Of a stretch of DNA of 64,000 nucleotides, positions 1 to 11,427 are shown in pieces. The DNA is from Hyaloscypha bicolor E. Its lineage: Eukaryota; Ascomycota; Leotiomycetes; Helotiales; Hyaloscyphaceae. The stretch lies in assembly GCF_002865645.1 (NCBI RefSeq), contig NW_020194618.1, positions 898,885 to 962,884 of the forward strand, read 5' to 3'. Position 1 is the stretch's first letter. Each line of letters opens with the position of its first letter. Both the position numbers and the translations under genes were made by a program. The notes below the pieces were generated by a model. The model did no database searches, was not told where the DNA came from, and saw only the letters and a list, made by a program, of their open reading frames with translations.

Positions 1-3000
1 CGTCTGTTCCTTCACGCCCAAAACTTGTCTGAACATTATTTCGGCCTCAAGATACTTCTGTGCCGAGTAGAAAGAATGGCCTAAGACTGTTGCGGTGAGG
101 AGGGTTTCCTCGTGCGTTTTGCCGAGAATGGCGGCCCGCTGATGGAGCAATTTTAGAAGTATCGTTTCGGCTTCGTCGTGCTTCCCTTCCTTCCACCGCA
201 GTCTGCCCATGTAGTGAAGAGCTCGAAGAGTGCTCGCATCCTCAGCTCCGAGAACTTGTGTCCGCCCGGTTATAACGGCCTGGAACATCAAATCTGCCTT
301 GTCATACTGCTCTAACTCGACATAGGTGTTCCCGAGAATTTCCATCATGATGAGGACATCAAGCACTGACCTCGAAGCTAGCTCCTGCCTCGTTTCGAGT
401 TCAGCCTCTACTAGCTCTCGAACGAGATCGTACCTTTTTTGCTCGGAGAGAGCTTGAGACAATGATATGATACACCATAGTGTCGTGGGGTGGTTCTTGC
501 CGAGTATTCTGTAGCTCAGGGCTAGTTGTTCTCGTTGCAGGGCTTCGGATTCCTCGTATTTTCCCAGCACTCTGAGGAGAGTACTCATATTGTGATATGT
601 GATAATGGTGCTTGGGTGCTCTTTGCCACACAGCACGGTTGTGACGTTCACCGAATGTCGGATGAGGTACTCGGCCCGAACAGAGTCGGGTGGTTTCAGG
701 CTGAGAAGAACGATAGCCAGTTCGGTGGATGTGGCAGAGGTCTGTCTAGATTAGTTAGGGTACAAAGTGGTTAAGGTGCGGATAGGATCTCATCCAATAA
801 ATATACACACATCAGGGTGGTGCTCTCCAAGCACAATGTTGCGTTTAGTCAGGCACTTGTTGAGCAACACCGCAGCCTCATCGCACTTGCCCAACCTAAA
901 TAACGCCCATCCGAGAGTATGAAGACTAGTCAATCTGCACATTGTCAGTAACAATATTGTGTCTTCGGACATGGATTTTCTGACATGTCAGGGTGGTCCT
1001 CTGGCAAGCGGATTTCCCTGAGATGAAGAGTCTCTCTCCCCAGAGATTCTGATTCCTGCAAGTACTTAGGGAACAACGTATTTGAGAGTGCGGAGGCTAG
1101 AGCGTCGCTAGTCTCAAGCGTTTCCAGGTGGTTTGATCCCAATAGTTTTATCTGAGAGTCCTGAGATTTTCGAAACAATTGAATGGCAGCATCTGTGTGT
1201 CCCAGTTGGTTTATCACGGAAGCCAATCTGCATTCGACCATTAGAGCCTCGCTGGATTCGACTTCACCAATTTGTTCATATAAACTCCTGGCCTCTTCTA
1301 ATTTCGTCTGGGCGAGAGTATAGTTCCCTCTCCCCTTCAGGTACCATGCGACGTGGGAGAGAAGTTTGGCGCGAGCAAAAATATCAGTTTTGTCCGAAAC
1401 ATTGAGGCTCCGGGGGAGGACAGACTCGGCATGGGGTAAGTATCGAGCACACTCTGCCCAATTTTCGAAGACGCCGTCCGGGAACTTGGAGGACACAAGT
1501 CCCAGCGCCTGTAGAGATATATCTCTTGTCAATTCTTCGCCTTGATCTCCGAGCCAACCGCGGGTCACGATCTGTACGAGTCGATGCATGTCGTACCCGC
1601 TTCCAGTTTCGTCCGGAGAAACAAAGGAGAAGGCCTCGAGCAATCCTATCGACTCATCGAAAGCTACCACATTTTCAAAAATACCACTGACGAGAGACGC
1701 AGGTATACTGTCTCGATCCATGAGACTCATCAATAATAGAAGACGAGCCGCCCGAGGGTTCTCAGCTTGGATAAAATTGAAGGAAACCAACCATGCGGTT
1801 GAAACTGATGAAGCCGCTTCGGTGTCAACAAACATGTGGTTGAGTAAGGTTATCGTTGATTGCTCGCTATCTCGAAATTGGCTGAGGTATTGAGGGATCG
1901 TCTTGTGTCTTTTGGTCATGAAAGAGGCGGCTTGTTTGATTGCCAAGGGCAAGTGGCCAAGTTCGGTAAGTAATGCGTCTTGTTCTTCTTGGGTACTGGT
2001 CCGACGTGTACTCTCGCCGAAGAGCAAGCGCGCTTCTGCAGCACCAAGAGAGGAAACAGTAATCGTATATTTTTCACCTACCAAGTCCACGGATACATCT
2101 CGATTTCGAGATGTGTAAAGGATCAAACCGTTTGCAACTTGTGGCCTTAGGGGGCAAGTCTTTTGTCAGCAATGGACAAAAAGTGAAAAATTGTTTATGA
2201 TGAAGGTTTAATGTCTCGAGTTGTGAGATACGCAACGGTTGGAGTCCGACTGCTCATACGGCTCATTTAAAGCCTGGAAAGAAGGAGAACTTACAGGTAT
2301 TCCAAGGCCGATTTCCCATTTTCAGTCTTGTCAAATATATGCGCATCATCTACGCTGTCGATTATCATGAGCCACGGCATTCGATACTGGCCCTCGAGCC
2401 AGTTTCGCACAAGTTGCAAAACATCCACCCTCGGGTCATCCCTTCCCGATAGCTGAAACTCTTCAGCAATGTTTGCATAAGACTTTTCAAATCTGGATAT
2501 GTTGGATGCGTGTATCCAAAATATTGAAAACTTTGAGTGAAGTTCTTGTTGACGGTACGCATATTTCAGAGCGATTTGCGACTTTCTGTGGGAAGTTAGA
2601 TGGAATCAAGACTTGGTATCAATTGGATACATTACCCAATGCCTCCTAGACCACACAAAGCAGCCTTTTTAATCGTTGTGGGACCAGTTTCGCCCCCCCT
2701 CGCGAAATGCTCGTCTAGTATCGTCATGATATCAAGACGGCCTAGAAAAGAAGGATTTGGAGCAAATGGAACAATAAAAGCGAGCTTTGATTCCACTGTA
2801 TCAGTTAGGAAAAAAACGACTCATACTTTATTGCGGATATAAACGATTTGAGATGTCACTAAAGGGCGGGTGAAGGACATCAGGCCGGCTAATTCTTGAA
2901 CCCACCCTCTGCGCTTGCGGGCGGTGTATATATGTTGCCGCTCTGTCGATTGTCACATGAAAGACATTTATGTAATGAAATCGCGTCTTACTAGCAGAGT

Positions 3001-3603
3001 TATCCATAGTTGACCGGTCAGAGAACAGCTGAAGCTCGTCTAGTCTTTTTAGGACCTCCTCCGAGTTTTTGACGACGTTCGTTTCGCCTTTCACATTGAG
3101 CGCGGTGACTCTATTGTGAACATGTCAGTAACTCTTGTCTCTCAAAGGCATTCAACTCACTCCAATCTTGCCTGCTGCTGCATAGTGATCAAGCCCATGA
3201 TCCAATCCAAAGAAGTTCGAAGTTTTTCCAGCTTTTCTCTCCCACGGAGAGTCTTAAATGCTTTCCATCCCTTCTCAAGGCTTGACCGCTTCCACTTGAA
3301 TGCTCGACCGCTTGTTGTCTTGTTAGGGATAACCTTGAGACCTTCAAGAAACAGACGCAACTCTTCAGCTTCATCTGAACAGATTTTTAGGGCCAGTTGC
3401 TCGTGGTCGAGTTTCGCCCTCCCAGACTCATTCATTTCTTTCATCGTTTTCAAGACTAGCTCTAAGTGGCTTGACAGAGTAACAACTTCTGCTGGTGCGC
3501 CAGCTGCCGCCGAGCATTCCTTGATGAGGCCACATAGCTTCCAGCCTGTATCGATGAATGCCACTACGTTGCTGACAACGCCAAAGGCCGCAATAGCCTC
3601 CAT
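1..3603 (-). CDS. STAND (NLR-like) protein: SesA-like N-terminus, NB-ARC, TPR array; 3' end outside window
   Basis: Predicted intracellular signalling ATPase of the fungal STAND class, a family tied to non-self recognition and programmed cell death. ATG at 3603 opens an N-terminal helical domain (MEAIAAFGVVSNVVAFIDTG) like those that start many fungal NACHT/NB-ARC proteins. After several introns comes VPFAPNPSFLGR, then a P-loop GLGGIGKSQIALKY split by an intron near 2590-2630, then a Walker B-like WLMIIDSVDDA (about 2345-2380), the sensor ILYTSRNRD (about 2100-2125) and GHLPLAIKQAA (about 1940-1970). From about 1400 to 1 there are tetratricopeptide repeats of kinesin-light-chain type with repeated LGxxHPxT/D motifs (LGEHHPDV, LCGKEHPST, LGKNHPTTL, LGKTHEETL). 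Introns near 740-780 and 945-985 restore the frame between TPR exons. The small exons between 2827 and 3110 are approximate. The stop codon is not in the window. Confidence 0.88.
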
Positions 3604-4978
3604 ATGTCTAAGCTCGTGCGATGCTAGTCTTTCAAATACCTTCAAGCTTATATTCCACCTATTGTGAAAGGAGCAGGAAGAACAAGGCTGTTGCAATCAT
3701 GTTCCAATCTTGATGCTGAGCTGGAGAAGTTGAGAATGCACACCAATTGAGTTGAGTGGCTAGATATCGACACAGGGAATGAAGTCTCTCAATAAGTTTC
3801 ACTAGTAGAATAGAGACTACATTCGCTGATATCGAGACCGTTCAAATCTCACGCCTCCGGCGTGGCTGAGGAGTGAGGACGGGGTGGAGATCAGCTGAAA
3901 GATGAGTTATGTGTATGCTTTTCTTTTAGCCACGGTTGCGCCAACGCTCTGCAAACCATCGCGTAGCAGTTTCCGGTGCAGTTTGACGAAGTCCTCAACC
4001 GCCAAGATCGTATACCCGACAGGAGGAGGCTCACTGGTGGCCGCTCGAGCCGTACTATAAAGCTGAAGATGAGAAGATTGCGGGCGAGGAGCATCACGAA
4101 GAGTTCCTTGCTGAGTCAGCCCGCTTGCCACAATTTCCGAAGTTCCCCCGCCAGCCCCAGGCTTGGCTTCCCAAACACACCACTCGACCTTCCCTTCCAT
4201 AAACGCCTCCAGTACTGTCTGTTGCAATCGCGTCCGCATCGCTCAATCCACAAATCCAGCTGTGAGGTGGAGGTCATGTCAATGTAGACTACTCCCCGAA
4301 CCAACGATGCGCAAACTATGAACCATATTGGAGTCCGCCCTGACGGCATTGCGGATTTTGCCTTCGGGGCCTTGAAGTTGCATACTTATCTCTCATCTTG
4401 AGCAAGCCCTCTCCGAGAGGCTTCACCAGCGCCTCCCAAGATATTTAAAACACAGCAAGGCTTGGCTGACTTTTTGGTGCATTGATTGGGCTGCAGCACA
4501 TCGGAGAGGCTTGACAAGTTCTCGCTTGCCAGCAAAGCAAACTTGTGTACCGTGATGCAGAAGTGGCAGTGCAGGGAGAAGGATCCCGATGGGAGGCCTC
4601 ATCGCAAGTGCGACATTTAACAAGGCCCTCTCTCGTCAACCCCGAACTTCACAACTCATCACTTCGACCTTCAAATTTCTTCTCACCTTTCTGCATCAAG
4701 TTGCACAACACTCACAAAAGCCGCTTGGCGACCCTTAATTTCCCCAAGGCTTGCAACTTGCAAGCCTTGGTAGTGGAGCCTGAGAACCCTCGAACATCGG
4801 TTCGCAGACGTCCGCCTTGTGAGGGCGGGCTCTGCGAGATACAGTCCCGATAGCCTCTTCCCAGGCACCTGGTAAGTGAATATGGTCTCTCGTGTTTTGT
4901 TTGTATTTTATCTAATACCTAAAAGATAAAGAAATCAATCAAAAATACAATTGGTTCACTACATCAGGCAGCGGGATT
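3604..4978. other. Intergenic stretch with no convincing gene
   Basis: About 1.4 kb between the STAND gene and the zinc-finger gene. A 110-codon minus-strand frame at 3907-4239 has no recognisable motif, and its ends are not backed by splice signals. The stretch 4640-4870 is pyrimidine-rich on the plus strand and ends in a good splice donor (GGTAAGT at 4871-4877), with a matching acceptor (CATCAG) ending at 4967. This suggests a 5' UTR intron for the downstream zinc-finger gene. Confidence 0.4.
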
Positions 4979-5947
4979 GTGGATCATGGCGGGGGCCTAT
5001 CTCACTCCCAGGGAAAATTATCTATTCTTCAAGAGGAATTCATCGACCCGAGATCACTGTCGTTAATCGAGAGCCCGGTTGCCAATTCCTCGGCCTGGAC
5101 GACTCCGTACGGGACCGACGTTCAGATTGGTGTTTCCAATGCCGACTATGAAGCTTTCTTTTCGCCTCTTATCTCTGGTCTTTCGTTCGATTCACAGGAC
5201 CAAAATCTTTCAAAATTTGGGCTTCCATCACTTTCCTCAACTCTCAGCGAGCCTTCCCCTGATTTTCAAGGCCAAAGTTGGTGGGAGAACGAGTTTTCTA
5301 TTCCACAACCGTTGAACGGCTTCACGTTCGACACTACTCCCCATTTCGATCAATCACCAAGTATTAATTCGTGTTACACGCCCAGCACGCAAGGAGAAAG
5401 CCCTATCCGACCTGCTTCTCCATCTTTGGCTTCAGAGCACTCTCAAACTTCATCACCGTCAAGTGATCAGGACAAGATCTCACTCTCTCCATCTGCTGTC
5501 TCGATCTCATCCACAACCCGAATCGCCTGCACCTGGCCCGAATGCAACAAATCTTTCCCCACTCGCTCAAGCTACAAGTTCGTAAACCCCCACGTCCCTC
5601 TCCCCATACTAATCCCTCCAATCAGCAAACATTTTCTCAACCACTCCCGGCCCTTCCAATGTCACATTTGCCCTCTCAGACACGCTACAAAACGCCACCT
5701 CTCTCGACACATCAACGTGCATCTCACGACAGAGCGGCATTATTGCTCTGTTAACTGTTGCAAGAGACCGGCAGGTAGAGAAGGCAAAGGCTTTAGGGAC
5801 GATAATTATAAGCGACATTTGATTCTTGTTCATGGGTTCTCGGACGAGGAGGCGAAGGCCAGTCTTGCGGGGCAGGAGAGTAGGAGGGGAAGAGAAAGAT
5901 GGAGCCGGAAAGGGGGAGCCATAACTGAGGATGTATTTATTGTTTAG
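4979..5947 (+). CDS. C2H2 zinc-finger protein, probable transcription factor (start codon unresolved)
   Basis: The frame is open from 4979 to the TAG ending at 5947. A Ser/Thr/Pro-rich, acidic N-terminal half (about 175 residues) leads into the zinc fingers. Removing a 48-nt intron at 5578-5625 (GT..AG, frame-neutral) turns CTWPECNKSF..SSY directly into NKHFLNH, which completes a textbook C-X4-C-X12-H-X3-H finger. The next finger is CHICPLRHATKRHLSRHINVH (C-X2-C-X12-H-X3-H). A third, looser Cys/His group is CSVNCC..RHLILVH. This is the usual fungal layout of C-terminal fingers behind a disordered activation-type region. The odd point is that no ATG lies in frame between the upstream stop at 4913 and the zinc fingers. 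Either the start lies in an upstream exon not identified, or translation begins at a non-AUG codon. AT-rich decayed DNA follows directly. Confidence 0.72.
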   Translation: MDHGGGLSHSQGKLSILQEEFIDPRSLSLIESPVANSSAWTTPYGTDVQIGVSNADYEAFFSPLISGLSFDSQDQNLSKFGLPSLSSTLSEPSPDFQGQSWWENEFSIPQPLNGFTFDTTPHFDQSPSINSCYTPSTQGESPIRPASPSLASEHSQTSSPSSDQDKISLSPSAVSISSTTRIACTWPECNKSFPTRSSYKFVNPHVPLPILIPPISKHFLNHSRPFQCHICPLRHATKRHLSRHINVHLTTERHYCSVNCCKRPAGREGKGFRDDNYKRHLILVHGFSDEEAKASLAGQESRRGRERWSRKGGAITEDVFIV

Positions 5948-6639
5948 AGGCTAAGAACTTTTAAAGCTATTAATTGCTTTTATTATAGTTTTTTACTAGC
6001 TATTTAAGCTATTTTATTTGTTTTTATAATAATTATATTTTAGTTTTAGTTTTTCGAGTTCTTGTTTTATTTTAATTAGTTTTAAGGCTAATAATATAAT
6101 TAAAGAATTTCTTAACTAAGTAATTCTTTTAATTTAAAGGGTTATTTTCTTTATTTTATGAATACTTTGATATATTTTTAAGAGAAGTAATAAATCTTGT
6201 ATTTATTTAATAATTTAATATATAAAATGTCAAACTTCCTCTTATTTCCCCGGAAATACTTTATACTAAAGCTTAAATATTATAAAGTCTTAATATAAAC
6301 TCTTTATTAAGCCGATTTCTAAGCTATAATTAGAATAATAATAATAATAATAATATTACTAGCTTAATTAAGAATATCTTAATAGTAGTTTACTCAGATC
6401 TATGCTAGCTTGTACTCTCTATAATAGGGTATTGAAATAAAGAATGATTGAGTACAAAACTTGTCGTTCGCTAGCCCGGATAGGCAGTTCCGCGATTGAC
6501 GCCTTGCTTGGCAGACTGCGGCAAAATGCTACCCAATAACTTGCCGCCTTAATTTACTATTGGATGAACGACGCCAGGTGGCTTTACCTCGCCTCTTTCA
6601 GTTTCTTTTCTGCTGATTAGTGTGAGGGGTCGATGGTGC
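5948..6639. other. AT-rich RIP-like block with a TAA microsatellite
   Basis: From 5950 to about 6440 the sequence is dominated by A/T, with stops in all frames. It includes a run of TAA triplets (about 6328-6354). Base composition changes sharply at about 6460. I see no coding remnant. This is consistent with a heavily mutated repeat, but its family cannot be named. Confidence 0.6.
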
Positions 6640-7615
6640 ATGTTAAAAGAGGGGTTGTCGCCGGGCGGAAAAGACAATCCACCGCCAGCACTTCAGGTAA
6701 CGACAACCTTGACCGGCTGCTCCCCTGGGGTCAACGTCTTAAGACACCAAGACGATCCAACCATGGTTCGTTAGCGCCATCTAAACCCAGACAATCTTTC
6801 TCAAGAAGCAAGGACTAAGAAAGTTGCTTACTGTACATTAGGCGCATCATGAAGGCTACGATGCACCAGAATTGCGAGTGTTTGACGGCCTTCATCCTAT
6901 AGGTTCAGCGCAAGATGTTTATAAGTCTCATAAACCAGATGAAGCCACCAGCTGGGGAACTCCAGTGCAGAACCAGGGGATGGAAGCACCAAAGCCCAAG
7001 AAATGGAGGACTAGGCTAGTGATTGCAGGAGTGCTGGCCCTTGGGGTCATTCTTGGTGGTGCTATTATTGGCGGTGCTGTTGGCGGCACCGCAGCGGTCA
7101 GAAAGAAGACTGACGCCGTGACTACTGCCATGTACGTTCAGATGCGGGTTGAATGATTCCGTACTCACATGAGAGAAAACGACAGGGGAGTCAAGAGCTG
7201 ACATCTCATTAGTGCTAGCTATTCTTCTACATCATCCTCGTCAACAGGCTCGCCAACATCCTCATCAACGATCTCTGTAGCTACTGGCACTCTAGGCGTT
7301 ACGACTGACTGTCCCTCCTCAAATGGCACAACTCATGCACCATTAGCTACTATTGGTAGCCCTGGTAGTTACACCTTTGTTAAGCATTGTGGCTTCGACA
7401 CAAGTGGTGGTTCAATACTTGCCGATGCATTCGTACCTTCCTTCAATGATTGCATAGATATGTGTTCAGACTTTAACTATGATGGGCAATCTGGCGCGGC
7501 TTGCTTTACTGTTACATTTAGAGTCGACCACACCCGCCCGGTAAATTGCTGGGCCAAAGGTTCAGGTACTTCACTCGTGCCTTCAACTGGTGCTGCTTCA
7601 GCGTTTAGGCAATAG
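6640..7615 (+). CDS. Single-pass membrane protein with Cys-rich C-terminal (apple/PAN-like) domain
   Basis: Three exons, 6640-6696, 6842-7131 and 7213-7615, sum to 750 nt, encoding 249 residues. Start ATG 6640 was chosen because exon 1 then joins exon 2 in phase 0 (CAG|GTAACG donor, CATTAG acceptor). The short cytosolic-type N-terminus contains HHEGYDAPEL. A basic KPKKWRTR then precedes a Gly/Val/Ile-rich transmembrane segment (about residues 72-98, GVILGGAIIGGAVGG). A Ser/Thr-rich linker (SSTSSSSTGSPTSSS) suitable for O-glycosylation leads to a domain with spaced cysteines (DCPSSNG, KHCGFD, DCIDMCSDF, ACFTV, NCWAKG). This architecture is common in filamentous ascomycetes as uncharacterised surface proteins, and the Cys pattern resembles apple/PAN modules. 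The likely topology places the Cys-rich domain outside the cell or in the lumen. The function is unknown. Confidence 0.8.
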
Positions 7616-9428
7616 CCATGTTGAGGTATGGCTTAGTTCTCGCGTACTCAACTTTTCGGAGAAGGAAAGCTTTAATTAGAAGCCAAAATTGTCAACTTTG
7701 CACTAGTGGAAGGCTTCGGAGAAGGACCGCGGCATTGCGGAGTTTCTGATAGAATGCGAATTTCGTTGCACTTCTTCATTTTATGACCAATTTGAGATAC
7801 TAGCACTATGCTACCTCTCAGAGTTAAACTAAAGTCTTGTCCCATCGTATCTCACAGATGTTTAGGAGAAACCACGGGCCGAAAATGAGAAACGTAAGTT
7901 TGTATAATAATACCTGTCTTGCACTTCACGATAGCCTTATTAGTTCATTATTCTCTTGGGGCCTCAAGACGACAGACTTTTATGTAAACAAGTAATAAAT
8001 ACTATTGCTCTGTGGAAAATTATATAGCTCTATTGAGAGTAAAAGCTGCAAATGTCAGACAGAACAGCTTTCTTTCTGCAATATGAAATGTCTTATATAC
8101 TCAGCTATAATTGCCGATTTCTTAAAGTCCAAAATTAATTTCGGTTTATTATAACTTTAGTTTAATTCTTAAAATACTATAATTACTAAAATTAATTTTA
8201 ACTCTTAAATAAAATAAACGAAAGGTAATTGCTTATAAAGAGTACTATTAATATATAATAATAGCAAAATATATATATATAATATAGACTTTATATTAAT
8301 TTTAGGTTTTTTTTATTATTTCTTGCTTATATTAGGCTTTCTTTATTACTTAGTATTTCAATTAATTATAATTTAGTTCTCTTAAAAAATATAAAGAAAA
8401 GCCTTATTTTATACTCTAGAATTATTAATCTTATTAGTATTTCTTATTTCTTATTTCAATTACTAATTTGCTATATTATTTATGATGCTTTCTTTACTAC
8501 TTTTATTTATTTATATTCAATACTTCCTTTTTTATAATTTATGTCGTGGGGGTGCTCGCTTGTGGTTTGAGGATCGTCAAAATCGACAACACCAAGTATG
8601 GAGGTTGATGGTCATTTTGGCAGCGGAATTAAGCGAGTTGAATGGATTGGAGCGCAAGCGAGCTGGTTGGTGAGTGGGGAAAACGAAAATCTTGGGGAGA
8701 TCGAAGGAAGAGGAGGATTCAAAGGGAAAAAAAGTGGGAGGAAAGTCTTTTATATGGGATCGAGGGAAATGTCATGTGAGGCAGCGCGAATGGCTTCTTT
8801 GAAGAGACGGAGGGGAATTGAGGCTAAACTTACCGCATTGGGATGTTACGGTGCTCAGAGTGAGCATTCGAGAGAAATGGATTGGATCTGGGAAAGTGAG
8901 GAGGACAGAAAGGGGGTGTTCGGTGATGAAATGACGGTGAAATGTGCTGAAGGTGGTTAGAATATTTGCAGTAAAGCATTCTGGGCTGTTATGTGTGCTG
9001 TAGTTTCCAGATATGGTGCTGCGGGAGGTGTTGAAAGGGTAGCTCCGCAGGGGAACCCGTAAGTTGGAGTAATAAAGTGTGCGGGAGCTACTAGCAAAAC
9101 TGACAACATGACATGCAATGTCAATTCAATCAAAATTTTCAAGACCAAAACAAATGAAGGCTGACAATTAAGTCTATAAAGACTATCTAAGCTAGTCATG
9201 GTCCAGCTTGGAACTGTACATTTGCTGACACCCCATGGGGTAAGCCCGGCGTTTTCGACCTACACCTGCCCGCAACATCCCGTTTCTAATAATTCTGAGA
9301 GGGGCGGGAATTTCCACTGGCATGGTGGCTGATTCCAATCAAGCAGCGCAAATCAAGTTGGGTTCAAATTGTGATAATTCGTGCCTTCGCCAACCTATTT
9401 CGTTCTTCTAACCAGGTGCTGCGGTGCT
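7616..9428. other. Intergenic: AT-rich decayed block and a low-value GA-rich stretch
   Basis: 8040-8480 is AT-rich, with TA-repeat patches around 8262-8285 and no readable protein remnant. 8590-8960 is purine-rich with a 120-codon ATG frame at 8598. It has biased composition (Gly, Glu, Lys, Arg) and no motif, and I do not regard it as a gene. 9000-9428 contains the probable 3' end of the sirtuin transcript. Confidence 0.5.
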
Positions 9429-10814
9429 TCATATCCGAGAGGGTTTCTTGTTTTGGTCACTTTCTGATTCGGGAACCAATGTATTTGGTCTTTGGTGTGG
9501 TAAGGTAACATCAATAATTGCTTTGCTGTCGACTTGAGGGGATGCGGACGGTAGCTCTTTGTTGACTTTCTCGGCTGCTGGAGGTGTATTCTCGCCAACT
9601 GCTGGGGTTGAAGGAGGCTCTCTCCACCCGCCTTCACTCTTCGTGGGGACCTCGGAAGATGCTGTTGATTGTCCTGAAGACAAATGATCCTTTGATTCCT
9701 CCTTTGTCATAATTGTCCCGCTTGGTATATCATCCAAACTCGCCGGAGCAGCTGAAGTTGAGATGTCGCTACTTGATGACTTTTCCAACTGAGTGATGAC
9801 CCTCTCTTCATGATCCTTCGACATCCTCAACGCAGCATCAACCTCTCCAGTCAACTTCTCAATCTCAGCCTCCAGTATCTCGTCCTGTGACATAGCCTGT
9901 CTCTGCTCTCGTAATCTCGCAGCCTCTTTCTCCTTGACTTTCCCACCAACCTCCAGCCACATCGATTCGAGTTCATCTCTCCATCCTAACGCATCTGCCA
10001 GCTTTTTAACGCCTTCATCACAGTCTCCGAGGACCACCACATCGTCCGGTCGACTCCCAAAATCACCAACTATCTCTTTGTTAATCAGTACCCGCGGAAT
10101 TGCTTCTGATGCAAACTGTGGCAAGCTCGCAAACGGCTGGACGCTCAAGCTAGTTCCCATCACGATCACCAAATCTGCCATCGCGGGAACATGTCTATTC
10201 TGAAAGAAAGCTTCTGGAAGTGCCTCGCCGAAGAATACAATATCTGGCTTTACGAGGCCGTTGCACTGCGGGACGGTGCAGTGCGGGACCTCGCCACCCT
10301 CGACAGCCTGTATCATCAAATTGTCAGGATACTCGGTCTTGCAGTCGATGCATCTCTGTGTCGCAAAGCTTCCGTGCGCCTCCACAATCTTGTCACCTGG
10401 CACGCCAGCCTTTCGCTCCAAGCAATCGATATTCTGAGTAAACAGCATCTGAAGCATAGACTTCTCGTTCAGCAAGGCGACGAACGAGTGCGCGATGGTG
10501 GGGTAGAATTTGCCAGGGTACAGCTCCTTCGCCAGCACATAGAACGGATCCGGATTTTGTCTGAAGTACGAAATATCAAATACCGCCTCCGCATATGGTA
10601 GATCGAGCCTTGCAAGGTTGGCATAGAGTCCCGTGTCAGGTGATCGAAAGTCTGGAATGCCGGCCGAGGTCGAGACTCCAGCTCCGGTCATCACCACGAT
10701 TCGCTTTGGCCTTCCATCTTTGATGTACTCCGCGACTGCTTCGAGAGACCGTGCTGAGAGGGTTCGAGGAGGTGTGCTGGGATCGATCTGCTCGTGCGAG
10801 TTTTCCTGACCCAT
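9429..10814 (-). CDS. HST2: NAD-dependent protein deacetylase, class I sirtuin of the Hst2/SIRT2 type
   Basis: Intronless 461-residue protein starting at ATG 10814. Sirtuins remove acyl groups from lysines, using NAD+ and releasing nicotinamide and O-acetyl-ADP-ribose. Hst2/SIRT2 members act largely in the cytosol and can enter the nucleus. The catalytic core is complete. The NAD-binding GAGVSTSAGIPDFRSP is at 44-59, TQNID at 126-130 and the catalytic His in EAHGSF at 147. Four zinc cysteines lie at 155, 158, 179 and 184 (RCIDC..HCTVPQC), and GTSLSVQPF is at 220-228. After about residue 290 there is a charged helical segment, then a Ser/Pro/Glu-rich tail to 461. Such C-terminal extensions are usual for fungal Hst2 and are thought to be regulatory. 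The naming rests on the Hst2-like core and lack of a long N-terminal domain, and Hst2 fits better than Sir2/Hst1/Hst3/Hst4. Confidence 0.93.
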   Translation of the reverse strand: MGQENSHEQIDPSTPPRTLSARSLEAVAEYIKDGRPKRIVVMTGAGVSTSAGIPDFRSPDTGLYANLARLDLPYAEAVFDISYFRQNPDPFYVLAKELYPGKFYPTIAHSFVALLNEKSMLQMLFTQNIDCLERKAGVPGDKIVEAHGSFATQRCIDCKTEYPDNLMIQAVEGGEVPHCTVPQCNGLVKPDIVFFGEALPEAFFQNRHVPAMADLVIVMGTSLSVQPFASLPQFASEAIPRVLINKEIVGDFGSRPDDVVVLGDCDEGVKKLADALGWRDELESMWLEVGGKVKEKEAARLREQRQAMSQDEILEAEIEKLTGEVDAALRMSKDHEERVITQLEKSSSSDISTSAAPASLDDIPSGTIMTKEESKDHLSSGQSTASSEVPTKSEGGWREPPSTPAVGENTPPAAEKVNKELPSASPQVDSKAIIDVTLPHQRPNTLVPESESDQNKKPSRI

Positions 10815-11427
10815 CTTGTCTCGTTTGGAGTGAAAGCCTTGCCGTTTGGAGTGGCGACGCCGGTGTTTTCGACCTATCTTGACAGTGGTGGAGTGATAGT
10901 GATCCTGTGGACGTTTGTAGTTACCCTGTCTCTTTTCAATTGAAGACGAGAGACGAGCCGGCGAGTGTCACAGCCCAAGTTCTTCCGTACTTGGTCGTGT
11001 GAGGAAGGTCAAGAAAAGCGAAAGAGGTTTAGATCAAGCGACATTCTTCGGGTGTGGCACAGGGCTCGTTTATCTTCGGCTCAGCCATAGTTAGTCACGT
11101 GCTGTGTGGAAAGGGGAGAGAAATGGTGGAATTAGGGGGGGCATTTGACCTGTTTCTACAGCCCAATATAAATCCAAATATTTACGCCTCCCTTTTATAT
11201 CTCTAATTGCGGGTAACTTCTTTGGGTTGTCCTCTCCGGCCACCCAATCCCATCCATGGCCTTGTGAATCAAAAGGAGGCGTTTTCGCTTCCTAAGTCCC
11301 TTGGATTCTGCCCCTTCAAAATTCAACGTTCATCCGCTACAACAATCCATTAAGCTCTTGAAGCAACCTATTTTTGGGTCATTATTCCCAAGTTTATTTG
11401 CCACGGCTCAAGAATAGCAGTACAAGC
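10815..11427. other. Sirtuin upstream region, no gene seen
   Basis: About 610 bp separates the sirtuin start (minus strand) from the HET pseudogene (plus strand). No open frame or splice pattern of interest. It presumably holds the sirtuin promoter, but I see no specific element worth naming. Confidence 0.4.

Noticed and set aside
3907..4239. 110-codon minus-strand frame
   Set aside because: No motif or matching splice signals, and the neighbouring frames are equally open. Left as unsupported.
8598..8960. 120-codon ATG frame on the plus strand
   Set aside because: Composition is driven by a purine-rich tract (Gly/Glu/Lys/Arg). No motif, no splice context, and it lies next to decayed AT-rich DNA.
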